Positions 12,589 through 21,652 of a DNA stretch of 39,829 bases are shown here, one piece after another. This stretch comes from Dechloromonas sp. GTDB taxonomy: Bacteria > Pseudomonadota > Gammaproteobacteria > Burkholderiales > Rhodocyclaceae. Both the position numbers and the translations under genes were made by a program. Below the pieces are notes generated by a model. That model was given only the letters and a program-made list of their open reading frames with translations, was not told where the DNA came from and did not search any database. Location: NCBI GenBank assembly GCA_008933675.1, contig WBUO01000011.1:1-39829 (forward strand). Reading direction: 5' to 3'. Position 1 is the first letter of the stretch. Each line of letters starts with the position of its first letter.

Positions 12589-13635
12589 ATGAGCGACGAG
12601 TTCAAAGAACCCGCCCGGAAGCCGGCAAGTATACGGCACTTTCCGGCCACGCATCCGCTGCCCGACTGGCGCAACTTCGGCGTCATGCTGCGCGTCCTGC
12701 TCGGCGTCAATGCCCTTGCCCTGATTGCCGCGCTGCTCCTCTCGTCCGATCTCGCCGAGTGGCCGGGGCGTTTCGTCGAACTGGCCGCCGTGGTCGAACC
12801 CTGGCTGCTGATCTGCCTCGGCCTGCTTTCCATCCTGCGCGATGTGCTCCGCCGCCTCCCCTTGCGGCTTGCCCAGGGGGCGGTGATCCTGCTCGCCAGC
12901 GCACTGGCCTTCGCGCTCTATGCCTACTGGCAATCCCTGCTGGTCGGCAACAGTGCCAGTCCCTGGCGTGTTTCCCTGCTGGCGGCGGCGGCCGCATCGC
13001 TGTTGCTCTACTATTTCGAACTCCGCGCCGGTGCCTTCAACCCCGCCCAGAGCGAGGCCCGGCTGGCGGCACTGAATGCGCGCATCCGCCCGCATTTCCT
13101 GTTCAATTCGCTGAATGCCGTGCTGTCCCTGATTCGCGCCCGTCCCCAGCAGGCCGAACAGGCACTCGAGTCGCTGTCCGATCTGTTCCGCGCCGCGATG
13201 CGCGATCCTGCCGAACTGGTCAGTCTGGCCGACGAGATCGAGCTGGGCAGACAATACCTGGAACTGGAGCGCCTGCGTCTCGGCGAGCGTCTGGCGGTCG
13301 AATGGATTGTGGGCGATGTCCGCCTCGATCTGCGCATTCCGCCGCTGATGTTGCAACCCTTGCTGGAAAACGCCGTTTACCACGGCATCGAGCCGGCGCC
13401 GGAGGGGGGCACCATCCGCATCGCGATCGAGCAGCGGGGCGACGAACTGTGCATCGCCATCGCCAATCCGACATCCGATGCGTGGCATCACGCCAGCGGC
13501 AACCAGATAGCGCTGGGCAACATCCGCGAACGTCTGGCCTTGTATTACGATCTGGAGGCCCGGCTTGAGATCGACAACAGCAACAACCACTACGAGGTAC
13601 GCATTTTCCTGCCATGGCGAAAGAAGGCCCACTGA
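12589..13635 (+). CDS. LytS/AlgZ (FimS)-family sensor histidine kinase
   Basis: RIRPHFLFNSLNAVLSLIRARPQQAEQALESLSDLFR and PLMLQPLLENAVYHGIEP (His_kinase/HATPase); multipass N-terminus; argH-adjacent as in Pseudomonas. Confidence 0.88.
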   Translation: MSDEFKEPARKPASIRHFPATHPLPDWRNFGVMLRVLLGVNALALIAALLLSSDLAEWPGRFVELAAVVEPWLLICLGLLSILRDVLRRLPLRLAQGAVILLASALAFALYAYWQSLLVGNSASPWRVSLLAAAAASLLLYYFELRAGAFNPAQSEARLAALNARIRPHFLFNSLNAVLSLIRARPQQAEQALESLSDLFRAAMRDPAELVSLADEIELGRQYLELERLRLGERLAVEWIVGDVRLDLRIPPLMLQPLLENAVYHGIEPAPEGGTIRIAIEQRGDELCIAIANPTSDAWHHASGNQIALGNIRERLALYYDLEARLEIDNSNNHYEVRIFLPWRKKAH

Positions 13636-14390
13636 AAATCATCCTCGTCGACGATGAGCCACTGGCGCGCGAGCGCCTGCGCACCTTGTTGTCCGACATC
13701 TCCATCCAGCTGAGCAGCGAAGTGGTCGGCGAAGCCGGCAACGGCATTGCCGCGCTCGAACTGCTGCGGCAGCAGCCGGCGGATGTGGTGCTGGCCGACA
13801 TCCGGATGCCGGGCATGGATGGCATCGAACTGGCGGGGCATCTGGGCGCCTTCGAGAATCCGCCGGCCGTGATCTTCACGACGGCTTACGACAACTACGC
13901 CGTGCAGGCCTTCGATCTCAACGCGGTCGACTACCTGCTGAAGCCTGTACGCACGCAGCGTCTGCTGACCGCGCTGCAGAAAGTACGCAGTCAGGTGCCG
14001 GCAGACGGTGCGCTACTCGCCGGCATCGGCCGTGAATTGCGCGGCAGCGGGCGCACGCACCTCTCCTGCCACGAGCGGGGGCGCCTGTTGCTGGTGCCGG
14101 TTTCCGAGGTGCTCTACTTCAAGGCCGACCTCAAATACGTGACGGCACGGACGCAGGAGCGGGAGTTTCTGCTGGACGAGGCGCTGACCCATCTGGAAGG
14201 CGAGTTTGCCGACCGTTTCATTCGGCTGCATCGGGCGGTTCTGGTCGCCAAGCAGGCACTGGCCGGCTTCGAAAAGGCTGCCGGCGACGATGCCGAGGCT
14301 TACGGCTGGGCCCTGCTGCGCGGCGTGCCCGAGAAACTACCGGTCAGCCGCCGCCAGTGGGCAGCGGCCAAGGCGGAACTGACGGCCTAG
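13614..14390 (+). CDS. AlgR/LytR-family response regulator (REC-LytTR)
   Basis: KIILVDDEPLARERLRTLL, VVLADIRMPGMDGIELA, LKPV; LytTR-like C-terminus (VSEVLYFKADLKYVTART...FIRLHRAVLVAK); overlaps the kinase gene by 22 nt. Confidence 0.9.
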   Translation: MAKEGPLKIILVDDEPLARERLRTLLSDISIQLSSEVVGEAGNGIAALELLRQQPADVVLADIRMPGMDGIELAGHLGAFENPPAVIFTTAYDNYAVQAFDLNAVDYLLKPVRTQRLLTALQKVRSQVPADGALLAGIGRELRGSGRTHLSCHERGRLLLVPVSEVLYFKADLKYVTARTQEREFLLDEALTHLEGEFADRFIRLHRAVLVAKQALAGFEKAAGDDAEAYGWALLRGVPEKLPVSRRQWAAAKAELTA

Positions 14391-14998
14391 CTGGCTGCCT
14401 CGAGTTGCGGCTCGCTGAGCCGCGGTGTGGCCCGCCGGGGAACCAGGTCGTCGTCGAGCAGGCGCTCGATACGGAAGAAGACTTCGTGCCGGGAAAAGGG
14501 CTTCTTCATGAAGTCGTCGGCGCCGATGCGGGTGCCGAAGAACTGCTCCATCGCCTGTTCGTTGCCGCTCATCATGATCACCGGAATGTCGCGCGTCTGC
14601 GAGTCGCGACGGATGGCGCGCAGCGCCGCAAAACCGTTCATGCCGGGCAGCATGATGTCGAGGAAGATCAGTTCAGGGCGATGCTGGCGCAACTGCACCA
14701 GGCCATCTTCGGCATCGAGGGCCTCGATCGTTTCGTAACCGGCCGAACGCAGGAACTTCTTCAGAACGGTGACGATGGTCTTCGAGTCGTCGATGATCAG
14801 GACGCGGGTTCCTTCTCGTGCATTGATGCGGGCTCTGCGGCGCCGCTCTTCCGGCATCGCTTCCGGTTGCGCCTGCATCCGCACCTGAGGCGGCTCGGGT
14901 GCCCGGACAAACAGGGATTTCAGAGTATCAAGTATTCCCACGCCATTTTCCTCGTTGAATCGTCTGCTCTTGTCGGCGATATCCTTCTGATTGGTCAT
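14387..14998 (-). CDS. Response regulator, PilG-like single receiver with N-terminal extension
   Basis: RVLIIDDSKTIVTVLKKFLRSAGYE, LIFLDIMLPGMNGF, VIMMSGNEQ, GADDFMKKPFSRHEV; no recognisable output domain. Confidence 0.85.
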   Translation of the reverse strand: MTNQKDIADKSRRFNEENGVGILDTLKSLFVRAPEPPQVRMQAQPEAMPEERRRRARINAREGTRVLIIDDSKTIVTVLKKFLRSAGYETIEALDAEDGLVQLRQHRPELIFLDIMLPGMNGFAALRAIRRDSQTRDIPVIMMSGNEQAMEQFFGTRIGADDFMKKPFSRHEVFFRIERLLDDDLVPRRATPRLSEPQLEAAS

Positions 14999-15075
14999 CG
15001 ATCCGCGAGCATTGTCAGCTATCTATTCTAGAATGCTCGTCGCATTTTGGCCCGGGCTATTTTCCGCGGATCGAT
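14997..15075 (-). promoter_or_regulatory. Nested inverted repeats upstream of/overlapping the start codon of the PilG-like regulator gene
   Basis: ATCGATCCGCG (14997-15007) / CGCGGATCGAT (15065-15075), 11-bp perfect; inside it CGAGCATT (15006-15013) / AATGCTCG (15032-15039). Confidence 0.45.
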
Positions 15076-15152
15076 AAATATTTCCTCTGTTGTCGAGAAT
15101 GCCGGGCGTTCTGCATTGATGACGTTGCACATGGCAATGTCAGGGGCTCCGT

Positions 15153-15190
15153 TCCCGGCAAGCAGGCCGTTGTCCGGCTGCTTGCCGGGA
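15153..15190 (-). terminator. Stem-loop just downstream of pepN
   Basis: TCCCGGCAAGCAG (15153-15165) / CTGCTTGCCGGGA (15178-15190), 13-bp perfect arms; no strong U tract. Confidence 0.55.
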
Positions 15191-15197
15191 GCGAGCG

Positions 15198-17798
15198 TCA
15201 GCTCAGCGCCCGCGTCACCACTTCGAGCACGTCACGCGACAGGCCGGCGTGATCGCGGATGCGTTCGAGCGCGGCCTGCGCGTGAGCCTGGCGGCCGGCG
15301 TCGAACTTGCGCCAGCGGTCGAAGCAGCGCGCCAGACGCGAGGCGACCTGCGGATTGCGGTCGTGCAGCGCCAGAATCTGCTCGGCCATGAAGGCGTAGC
15401 CGCTGCCGTCGGCGGCGTTGAAGCGGACCAGGTTGGCACCGAAGGCGCGGATCAGCGCGTAGATCTTGTTCGGGTTGCCGAGATCGAAAGCCGGGTGGGT
15501 AGTCAGCGCCTTCACCGTGGCCAGCGTGTCCGGCCGGCGGCTGGTCGATTGCACCTGCAGCCACTTGTCGACGACCAGCGCCTCGTCCTGCCAGCGGGCG
15601 TGGAACTCGGCCAGCGCCTGTTCGCGCTGCGGACAGTCAGCGGCATTGACGTTGGCCAGCGCGGCAAGCGCCGCGAACTGGTCGGTCATGTTGTCGGCCG
15701 CCTTGAACTGTGCGTAGGCCAGCTGGCGCACGGCGTCGCTGTCGAGTTCGAGCAGGTAGGACAGGCACAGGTTGCGTAGGGCGCGGCGGCCAGCCTGCTC
15801 GCTGCTTGGCGCGTAGGCTTCGTTGACAGCCAACCCGGCGTAGAGCGTGGAAAACTCACCTTCGAGCTGTTCGGCGAGGTGGCGGCGCAGGCGGTTGCGC
15901 GCCGCGTGCAGCGCATCCGGCTCGACCACGCTCATCAGTTCGGCGAGCGTCGTTTCGCCGGGCAGGGTCAGGGCTTCGGCGACGAAGGCGGCGCCGCGCT
16001 GGGCCTGCGTCTGCAGCAGCTTGCGCGCGGCGTCGACGAAGCTGTCCGGCCAGACCGGTTCGCGGCCAGCGGCGATGGCTGCGGTGGCGTCGAGGATCAG
16101 CTGCGTCGCCAGGCGCTGGCCGGCTTCCCAGGCGTTGAACGGGTCGGACTCATGGGCCAGTAGTACGGTCAGCTGTTCCGGCGTGTAGTCGAAATCGAGA
16201 TAGACCGGCGCCGAGAAATCGCGCAGCAGCGACGGCACCGGCTCGGCGGCAATGCCATCGAAGACGAAGGATTGCGTCGTGGCCGTCAGTTGCAGCAGGC
16301 GTTCGCTGCCCGGTAGCAGACTGCCGTCCTCGGCGAACAGCGCGACGCGCAGCGGGATCAGGTAGGGCGCATCGTCGCTGGCGCGCGGGTTGGCCTGCGC
16401 GCAGGTCAGCGTGTAGGTTTTCGTGTCTTCGTCAAAGAAACCGTCGACCGTGACGCGCGGCGTGCCCGGCTGCTTGTACCAGCGCATGAACTGCGTGAAG
16501 TCGAAGCCGCTGGCCGCAGCCATCGCCGCGACGAAATCCTCGCAGGTCACGGCCTGGCCGTCGTGGCGGCGGAAGTACTCGTCCATGCCCTTGCGGAAGC
16601 CGTCGCGGCCGATCAGCGTCTGGATCATGCGGATGACCTCGGCGCCCTTTTCATAGACTGTAGACGTGTAGAAGTTGTTGATCTCGACGAAGCTCTCCGG
16701 CCGGATCGGGTGCGCCATCGGGCCGGCGTCTTCCGGGAATTGCGCGGCGCGCAGGCCGCGTACCTCGCGGATGCGGGCGGTCTGGCGGTTGTGCAGGTCG
16801 GCGCCGAATTCCTGGTCGCGGAACACGGTCAGGCCTTCCTTGAGCGACAGCTGGAACCAGTCGCGGCAGGTGACGCGGTTGCCGGTCCAGTTGTGGAAAT
16901 ACTCGTGCGCGACGACGCGGTCGATGTTCTCGAAATCGACGTCGGTGGCGACATCCGGGCGGGCCAGCACGTACTTGGTGTTGAAGATGTTGAGGCCCTT
17001 GTTCTCCATGGCGCCCATGTTGAAGTCGCCGACGGCGACGATCATGTAGTGGTCGAGGTCGCATTCGAGGCCGAAGCGCTGTTCGTCCCACTGCATCGAT
17101 TTCTTCAGGGCCGCCATCGCGTGCGGGCACTGGTCGAGCTTGCCCGGCTCGACGTAGATGGCGAGCTGGACGTCACGGCCGGAGGCGGTGCGGAAGCTGT
17201 CGCGCAGCACGTCGAGCTTGCCGGCGACCAGCGCGAACAGGTAGGCCGGTTTCCTGAACGGATCGGCCCATTTCGCCCAGTGGCAGCCGTCAGCATCGTC
17301 ACCCGCAGCGACCGGGTTGCCGTTGGCGAGCAGGACAGGGAAGGCCGTCTTGTCGGCGTGCAGTGTCACCGTGTAGGTGGACATCACGTCCGGGCGGTCG
17401 AGGAACCAGGTGATTCGGCGAAAGCCCTGCGCTTCGCATTGCGTGAAATAGCCGTCCTTGGAACGGTACATGCCGGACAGACGGGTGTTGCCGTCGGGTT
17501 TGATGCGGACGACGGTGCGCAGCGTGAAGGCGTCGGGCAGGCCGTCGACGGTCAGGCGGGTCGGCGTCGCGGAAAATGCCGTTTTCTTGCCGTCGACCGT
17601 CAGATCCAGGGTTTCCAGTTCCTCGCCGTCGAGCACCAGCGGCTGCGCGGCCAGTGCCGGGTTGCGGCGCATCGCCAGCGTCGCGGCGACGATGGTGCCG
17701 GCGCTTTCGATCGAGAAATCGAGGTCGACCGTGTCGATGAGGTAGGCGGGTGGCGTGTAGTCCTTCAGGTAGATCGTCTGTGGGGTATCGGTTTTCAT
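15198..17798 (-). CDS. pepN: Aminopeptidase N
   Basis: MKTDTPQTIYLKDYTPPAYLIDTVDLDFSI start; GAMENKGLN and HEYFHNWTGNR zinc-metallopeptidase motifs; 866 aa. Confidence 0.96.
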   Translation of the reverse strand: MKTDTPQTIYLKDYTPPAYLIDTVDLDFSIESAGTIVAATLAMRRNPALAAQPLVLDGEELETLDLTVDGKKTAFSATPTRLTVDGLPDAFTLRTVVRIKPDGNTRLSGMYRSKDGYFTQCEAQGFRRITWFLDRPDVMSTYTVTLHADKTAFPVLLANGNPVAAGDDADGCHWAKWADPFRKPAYLFALVAGKLDVLRDSFRTASGRDVQLAIYVEPGKLDQCPHAMAALKKSMQWDEQRFGLECDLDHYMIVAVGDFNMGAMENKGLNIFNTKYVLARPDVATDVDFENIDRVVAHEYFHNWTGNRVTCRDWFQLSLKEGLTVFRDQEFGADLHNRQTARIREVRGLRAAQFPEDAGPMAHPIRPESFVEINNFYTSTVYEKGAEVIRMIQTLIGRDGFRKGMDEYFRRHDGQAVTCEDFVAAMAAASGFDFTQFMRWYKQPGTPRVTVDGFFDEDTKTYTLTCAQANPRASDDAPYLIPLRVALFAEDGSLLPGSERLLQLTATTQSFVFDGIAAEPVPSLLRDFSAPVYLDFDYTPEQLTVLLAHESDPFNAWEAGQRLATQLILDATAAIAAGREPVWPDSFVDAARKLLQTQAQRGAAFVAEALTLPGETTLAELMSVVEPDALHAARNRLRRHLAEQLEGEFSTLYAGLAVNEAYAPSSEQAGRRALRNLCLSYLLELDSDAVRQLAYAQFKAADNMTDQFAALAALANVNAADCPQREQALAEFHARWQDEALVVDKWLQVQSTSRRPDTLATVKALTTHPAFDLGNPNKIYALIRAFGANLVRFNAADGSGYAFMAEQILALHDRNPQVASRLARCFDRWRKFDAGRQAHAQAALERIRDHAGLSRDVLEVVTRALS

Positions 17799-17853
17799 TG
17801 TTCCGGCTGGCCTGGCTTGGGGGAAGCGCCCGATGATACGCCACGGCCTGGCG

Positions 17854-17870
17854 TGCGACGATATGTCGCA
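17854..17870. promoter_or_regulatory. Palindrome TGCGAC-gatat-GTCGCA in the divergent pepN / TonB-receptor intergenic region
   Basis: 6-bp perfect arms, 5-bp spacer; centrally placed in a 170-bp divergent gap. Confidence 0.4.
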
Positions 17871-17968
17871 TTCTCCAAAGGAATCCTCCTCTCTACCATC
17901 CGCTTCCTTCCGACAGCGAGCGGCACCGGGCCGAACGCCTGATCGGGGATGTCTTTCCGGGGGAACGG

Positions 17969-20140
17969 ATGCGGATTCATGAATCGATCGGGCGTAGTGC
18001 CCTGAAACCTTTGTCGCTGGCGATTTGGCTGGCCTTTCCGCTGGTCGCACTGGCGGATGACAGCATCCTCGACGAGATGACCGTGACCGAAAGTGCCCTT
18101 GGCACACCACTCGATCTGGGGCGGCAGCACCAGACAGGCAGCCGGCTGGGCTTGAGCATCCGGGAGACGCCAGCTTCCGTCACCGTGATGGAGCGGGAAA
18201 TCCTTGAGCAGCGTGGCGTTGAATCGACCAAGGAGGCGCTGAACAGCGTTCCGGGCATCACCGCTTCTTCGGCGCCGGGCTCGCCGGGGGCGGTGTTCTA
18301 TCGCGGCTTTGGCGGCGCCAGCGTGACCCAGTTGTTCAACGGCATCACCGTGCAATACGACGCCATTGCCGGGCGGGCGGTCGATAGCTGGATCTATGAC
18401 CGGGTCGAGGCTGTCGGCGGGGCTTCCGGTTTTCTGCACGGTGCCGGGGCGGTGGGCGGTACGATCAATTATGTGACCCGCCTGGCCAGTACCGAGGGAG
18501 ACCTGACCGACCTGAAAGCCGCTTACGGCCGCTTCGATGCGCGTCAGCTGGCGGTCGGCGCCAACCGCCGGATCGGCGACGCTCACGCGCTGCGCCTCGA
18601 CGTCAATCGCAGCGCGGTCAATGGCTGGAGCGATGGCATGGAGCGCAACGCCGGCGAAGTCGCGGCATCCTGGCTGGCCAGGCTGACGCCGGCCCTGACG
18701 CATACCCTGGCACTGGAATACCAGAACGAGGAAGTGGATCGCCCCTACTGGGGAACGCCCATCCTCAAACCGGTTGGCAGTCGCGTGCGTATTGACGAGG
18801 GAACACGCTTCAAGAACTACAACTCGGCTGACGGCATCTACGAGCAGACGGTGCGCTGGGCGCGCTCCATACTTGAATACCAGGCGGGCGAGCGGCTCAA
18901 TCTACGCAACACGATCTACCATTACGACGCCTTGCGCGACTATCGCAATGTCGAAACCTATGCCTTCAATGCCACCAATACCGGCGTCATCCGCTCGAAT
19001 GCGTTGCTGCAGCGCCATGACCAGACCCTGAACGGCAACCGCTTCGAATTCACCTGGCAGGATAGCCTGGGCGGCCGATCGACAACCTGGGCGGGCGGCG
19101 TCGATTACAGCATCAACAAACAGACACGTTTCCCGTTGTCGGTCGCCGGGCCGTTCGGCACGGTCGATCCCTATGATTTCACGACCGAGAATTTCTTCAG
19201 CCTGCCGGGCGTGACACCTGGGTTCAACCCGGATCGCAGCAACCGGGTGAAGACGCTGGCCGCCTTCCTCGAGAACCGTACCCTGCTGACCCCGACACTG
19301 TCATTGCTGACCGGACTGCGGCATGACCGCATCGATCTGGAGGTGACCAATCACCGCACGGCGACGGCAACCAATCCGGCATTTTTCGCCCGCCACTACA
19401 CCCCGACCACCGGGCGCATTGCGCTCGCCTGGGACGTCACGCCGAATGCCAATGTCTATGTGCAGTACAGCACGGCCGCCGATCCGCCGTCCGGTATCCT
19501 GACAACGGCCACCTTCACCCAGGTTCGCGATTTTGATCTGACCACCGGCAAGCAATGGGAAATCGGCAGCAAGTTCTCCTTTGACGATGGCCGCGGCAGC
19601 GGCACGCTGGCCTACTACGACATCACCCGGCGCAATATCGCGGTCAGCGATGTGAACAACCCGGGAACGACGATTCCGGTTGGCCAGCAGTCGTCGCGTG
19701 GTATCGAGGTGGCGCTTGCTTACCGGATAACTTCCGCTTGGCAGTTGGCCGGCAATCTGTCGCTGGTCGATGTGCGATACGACGAGTTCAATGAAACGGT
19801 TGGTGGGGTCGCTGTCTCGCGTGCCGGCAAGCAGCCGGCGAATATCCCCAGACGGGTCGGCAATCTGTGGCTGACCTACCGTCCGCTGGCGAACCTTGAA
19901 CTGGGCAGCGATCTGCGCCATGTCTCATCACGTTATGCCAATTCGGCGAATACCCTGAGCGACGATGCCTATACCTTGCTGGGAGCCTACGCCAGTTATC
20001 AGCTCGACCGCCGGACGCGCATCGTGTTGCGCGGCAAGAATCTGACTGACAGGATTTACGCCGAAAGCTTCTCCGGGACAAACATGGTCTATCTGGGGCG
20101 TCCGCGGACGGTCGACCTGTCGATCCAGACCAGTTTCTGA
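17969..20140 (+). CDS. TonB-dependent siderophore-type outer membrane receptor
   Basis: Signal peptide; plug (SIRETPASVTVMEREILEQRGVESTKEALNSVPGI, GFLHGAGAVGGTINYVTR); beta-barrel ending YLGRPRTVDLSIQTSF; no N-terminal STN signalling domain apparent. Confidence 0.93.
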   Translation: MRIHESIGRSALKPLSLAIWLAFPLVALADDSILDEMTVTESALGTPLDLGRQHQTGSRLGLSIRETPASVTVMEREILEQRGVESTKEALNSVPGITASSAPGSPGAVFYRGFGGASVTQLFNGITVQYDAIAGRAVDSWIYDRVEAVGGASGFLHGAGAVGGTINYVTRLASTEGDLTDLKAAYGRFDARQLAVGANRRIGDAHALRLDVNRSAVNGWSDGMERNAGEVAASWLARLTPALTHTLALEYQNEEVDRPYWGTPILKPVGSRVRIDEGTRFKNYNSADGIYEQTVRWARSILEYQAGERLNLRNTIYHYDALRDYRNVETYAFNATNTGVIRSNALLQRHDQTLNGNRFEFTWQDSLGGRSTTWAGGVDYSINKQTRFPLSVAGPFGTVDPYDFTTENFFSLPGVTPGFNPDRSNRVKTLAAFLENRTLLTPTLSLLTGLRHDRIDLEVTNHRTATATNPAFFARHYTPTTGRIALAWDVTPNANVYVQYSTAADPPSGILTTATFTQVRDFDLTTGKQWEIGSKFSFDDGRGSGTLAYYDITRRNIAVSDVNNPGTTIPVGQQSSRGIEVALAYRITSAWQLAGNLSLVDVRYDEFNETVGGVAVSRAGKQPANIPRRVGNLWLTYRPLANLELGSDLRHVSSRYANSANTLSDDAYTLLGAYASYQLDRRTRIVLRGKNLTDRIYAESFSGTNMVYLGRPRTVDLSIQTSF

Positions 20141-20147
20141 GCCGGGC

Positions 20148-21602
20148 GTGAAGCGCTATCTCTACCTGGCGCATCGCTGGCTGGGCATCCTGTTGTGCGT
20201 GTTCATGGCGCTCTGGTTCCTGTCCGGCGTCGTCATGATGTACGTCGGTTACCCGAAGCTGACGCCGCAGGAACACTGGCAACGTCTGCCAGTGCTTGAC
20301 GGCGGCAGCTGCTGCCTGCCGGCGGGCGAGGCGCTGTCAGCCTTGCCACCGGCCAGCACGCTGCTTGGCCTGCGGCTGACCTCGATTGCCGGCGCGCCGG
20401 TCTACGTGGCGACGCTGGACAGGAACCGCTTCGCTGCGATCGATGGGCGCAGCGGTGCCTTGCGGCCAGTCGCGGACGCGGCCTTGGCGGTGCAGTCGGC
20501 GCAGGCTTTCATGCCTGTCGCCGCAAGGTATGGCGGACTGGTCGACGAGGATGCCTGGAGCCATTCGCGAGCGCTGGACGGGCATCGTCCGCTGCATCGG
20601 GTAGACATGCAGGACGAAGCGCGGACCCGGCTGTATGTTTCCAGCGTCACCGGCGAAGTGGTCCGCGACGCGACGCAGACGGAACGCCGGTGGAACTGGG
20701 TCGGCGCCTGGCTTCACTGGTTGTACCCACTGCGGGGCGGCTGGCTCGACGACTGGTGGAGCGGCATCGTGATCTATTCCTCGCTGGCCGCGACCGTGCT
20801 CGGGCTGACCGGCATCTGGGCCGGATGCCTGCGCTGGCGCCGTCGCCCCCACGCCAGCGGCAGTCGCAGTCCTTACCGGGCGCCCTGGGCGCGCTGGCAC
20901 CACTGGCTGGGCCTGGCGTTCGGCCTGCTGATCGTGACCTGGATCGCCAGCGGCCTGTTCTCGATGAATCCCTGGAAAATCTTCGATGCCGGCGGGCCGC
21001 GTCCGCCCATGCCGGCGGTAAAGGTCGCCGACAATGAGATGAGCCCCGCTGCGTTGCTCGATTGCCTGGAACAAGCGGGGTTTGCCGCCAGCGAACTGAC
21101 CTGGACGCGACTGGCTGATGAATCTTTCATCCTTGCCCGCGCGGCCGGGGGCGGCAGCCGCCTGTTGGCGCCCGGACGCTGCGCGCCGTTTCATGAGCAC
21201 GACCGGGACAGTCTGCTGGCCGCCGCGGCCGCCATGCTGCCGCATGCCCGGGTGAGCGATGTCTTCGTCCAGCAGACCTACGACTGGCACTACTATTCGC
21301 GGGCCGAGCACACCATGGGCGGGCACCAGAACCGTCCCTTGCCGGTGCTGCGCCTGAAGTTCGACGACCCCGCGCAGACGTGGCTCTACCTGGATCCGCG
21401 CAGCGGTGCCGTGGTGCAGCGCCTGAACAGTCACGGCCGGGTCAAGCGCTGGCTGTTCGCCCTGCTGCATAGCTGGGACTGGCAGCCCCTGCTGGCCCGT
21501 CGGCCGTTGTGGGACATCCTGCTGATCGTCGGCAGCCTCGGTGGCTTCGCCGTCAGCATCAGTGGGGTGGTGCTCGGCTGGCGGCGCCTGTGCCGCGGTT
21601 AA
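20148..21602 (+). CDS. PepSY-associated TM (iron-regulated membrane) protein
   Basis: GTG start 7 nt after the receptor stop; LYLAHRWLGILLCVFMALWFLSGVVMMYVGYP, WVGAWLHWLYPLR, WHHWLGLAFGLLIVTWIASGLFSMNPW. Confidence 0.85.
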   Translation: MKRYLYLAHRWLGILLCVFMALWFLSGVVMMYVGYPKLTPQEHWQRLPVLDGGSCCLPAGEALSALPPASTLLGLRLTSIAGAPVYVATLDRNRFAAIDGRSGALRPVADAALAVQSAQAFMPVAARYGGLVDEDAWSHSRALDGHRPLHRVDMQDEARTRLYVSSVTGEVVRDATQTERRWNWVGAWLHWLYPLRGGWLDDWWSGIVIYSSLAATVLGLTGIWAGCLRWRRRPHASGSRSPYRAPWARWHHWLGLAFGLLIVTWIASGLFSMNPWKIFDAGGPRPPMPAVKVADNEMSPAALLDCLEQAGFAASELTWTRLADESFILARAAGGGSRLLAPGRCAPFHEHDRDSLLAAAAAMLPHARVSDVFVQQTYDWHYYSRAEHTMGGHQNRPLPVLRLKFDDPAQTWLYLDPRSGAVVQRLNSHGRVKRWLFALLHSWDWQPLLARRPLWDILLIVGSLGGFAVSISGVVLGWRRLCRG

Positions 21603-21605
21603 GTG

Positions 21606-21640
21606 CGCCAGCACTGCGGCGATTTGCCGCAGTGCTGGCG
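21606..21640. terminator. Strong stem-loop immediately after the PepSY gene
   Basis: 15-bp perfect inverted repeat CGCCAGCACTGCGGC-gattt-GCCGCAGTGCTGGCG starting 4 nt after the stop; no U tract. Confidence 0.55.
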
Positions 21641-21652
21641 ATTGTCGGGTGG

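Noticed and set aside
16563-17942. 459-aa plus-strand ORF antisense to pepN
   Set aside because: pepN is unambiguous on the minus strand and the antisense translation has no recognisable motif.
17799-18110. N-terminal extension of the pepN ORF (start at 18110) overlapping the receptor gene
   Set aside because: Aminopeptidase N homology begins at MKTDTPQTIYL (17798); the extension reads through the divergent intergenic region and receptor signal peptide.
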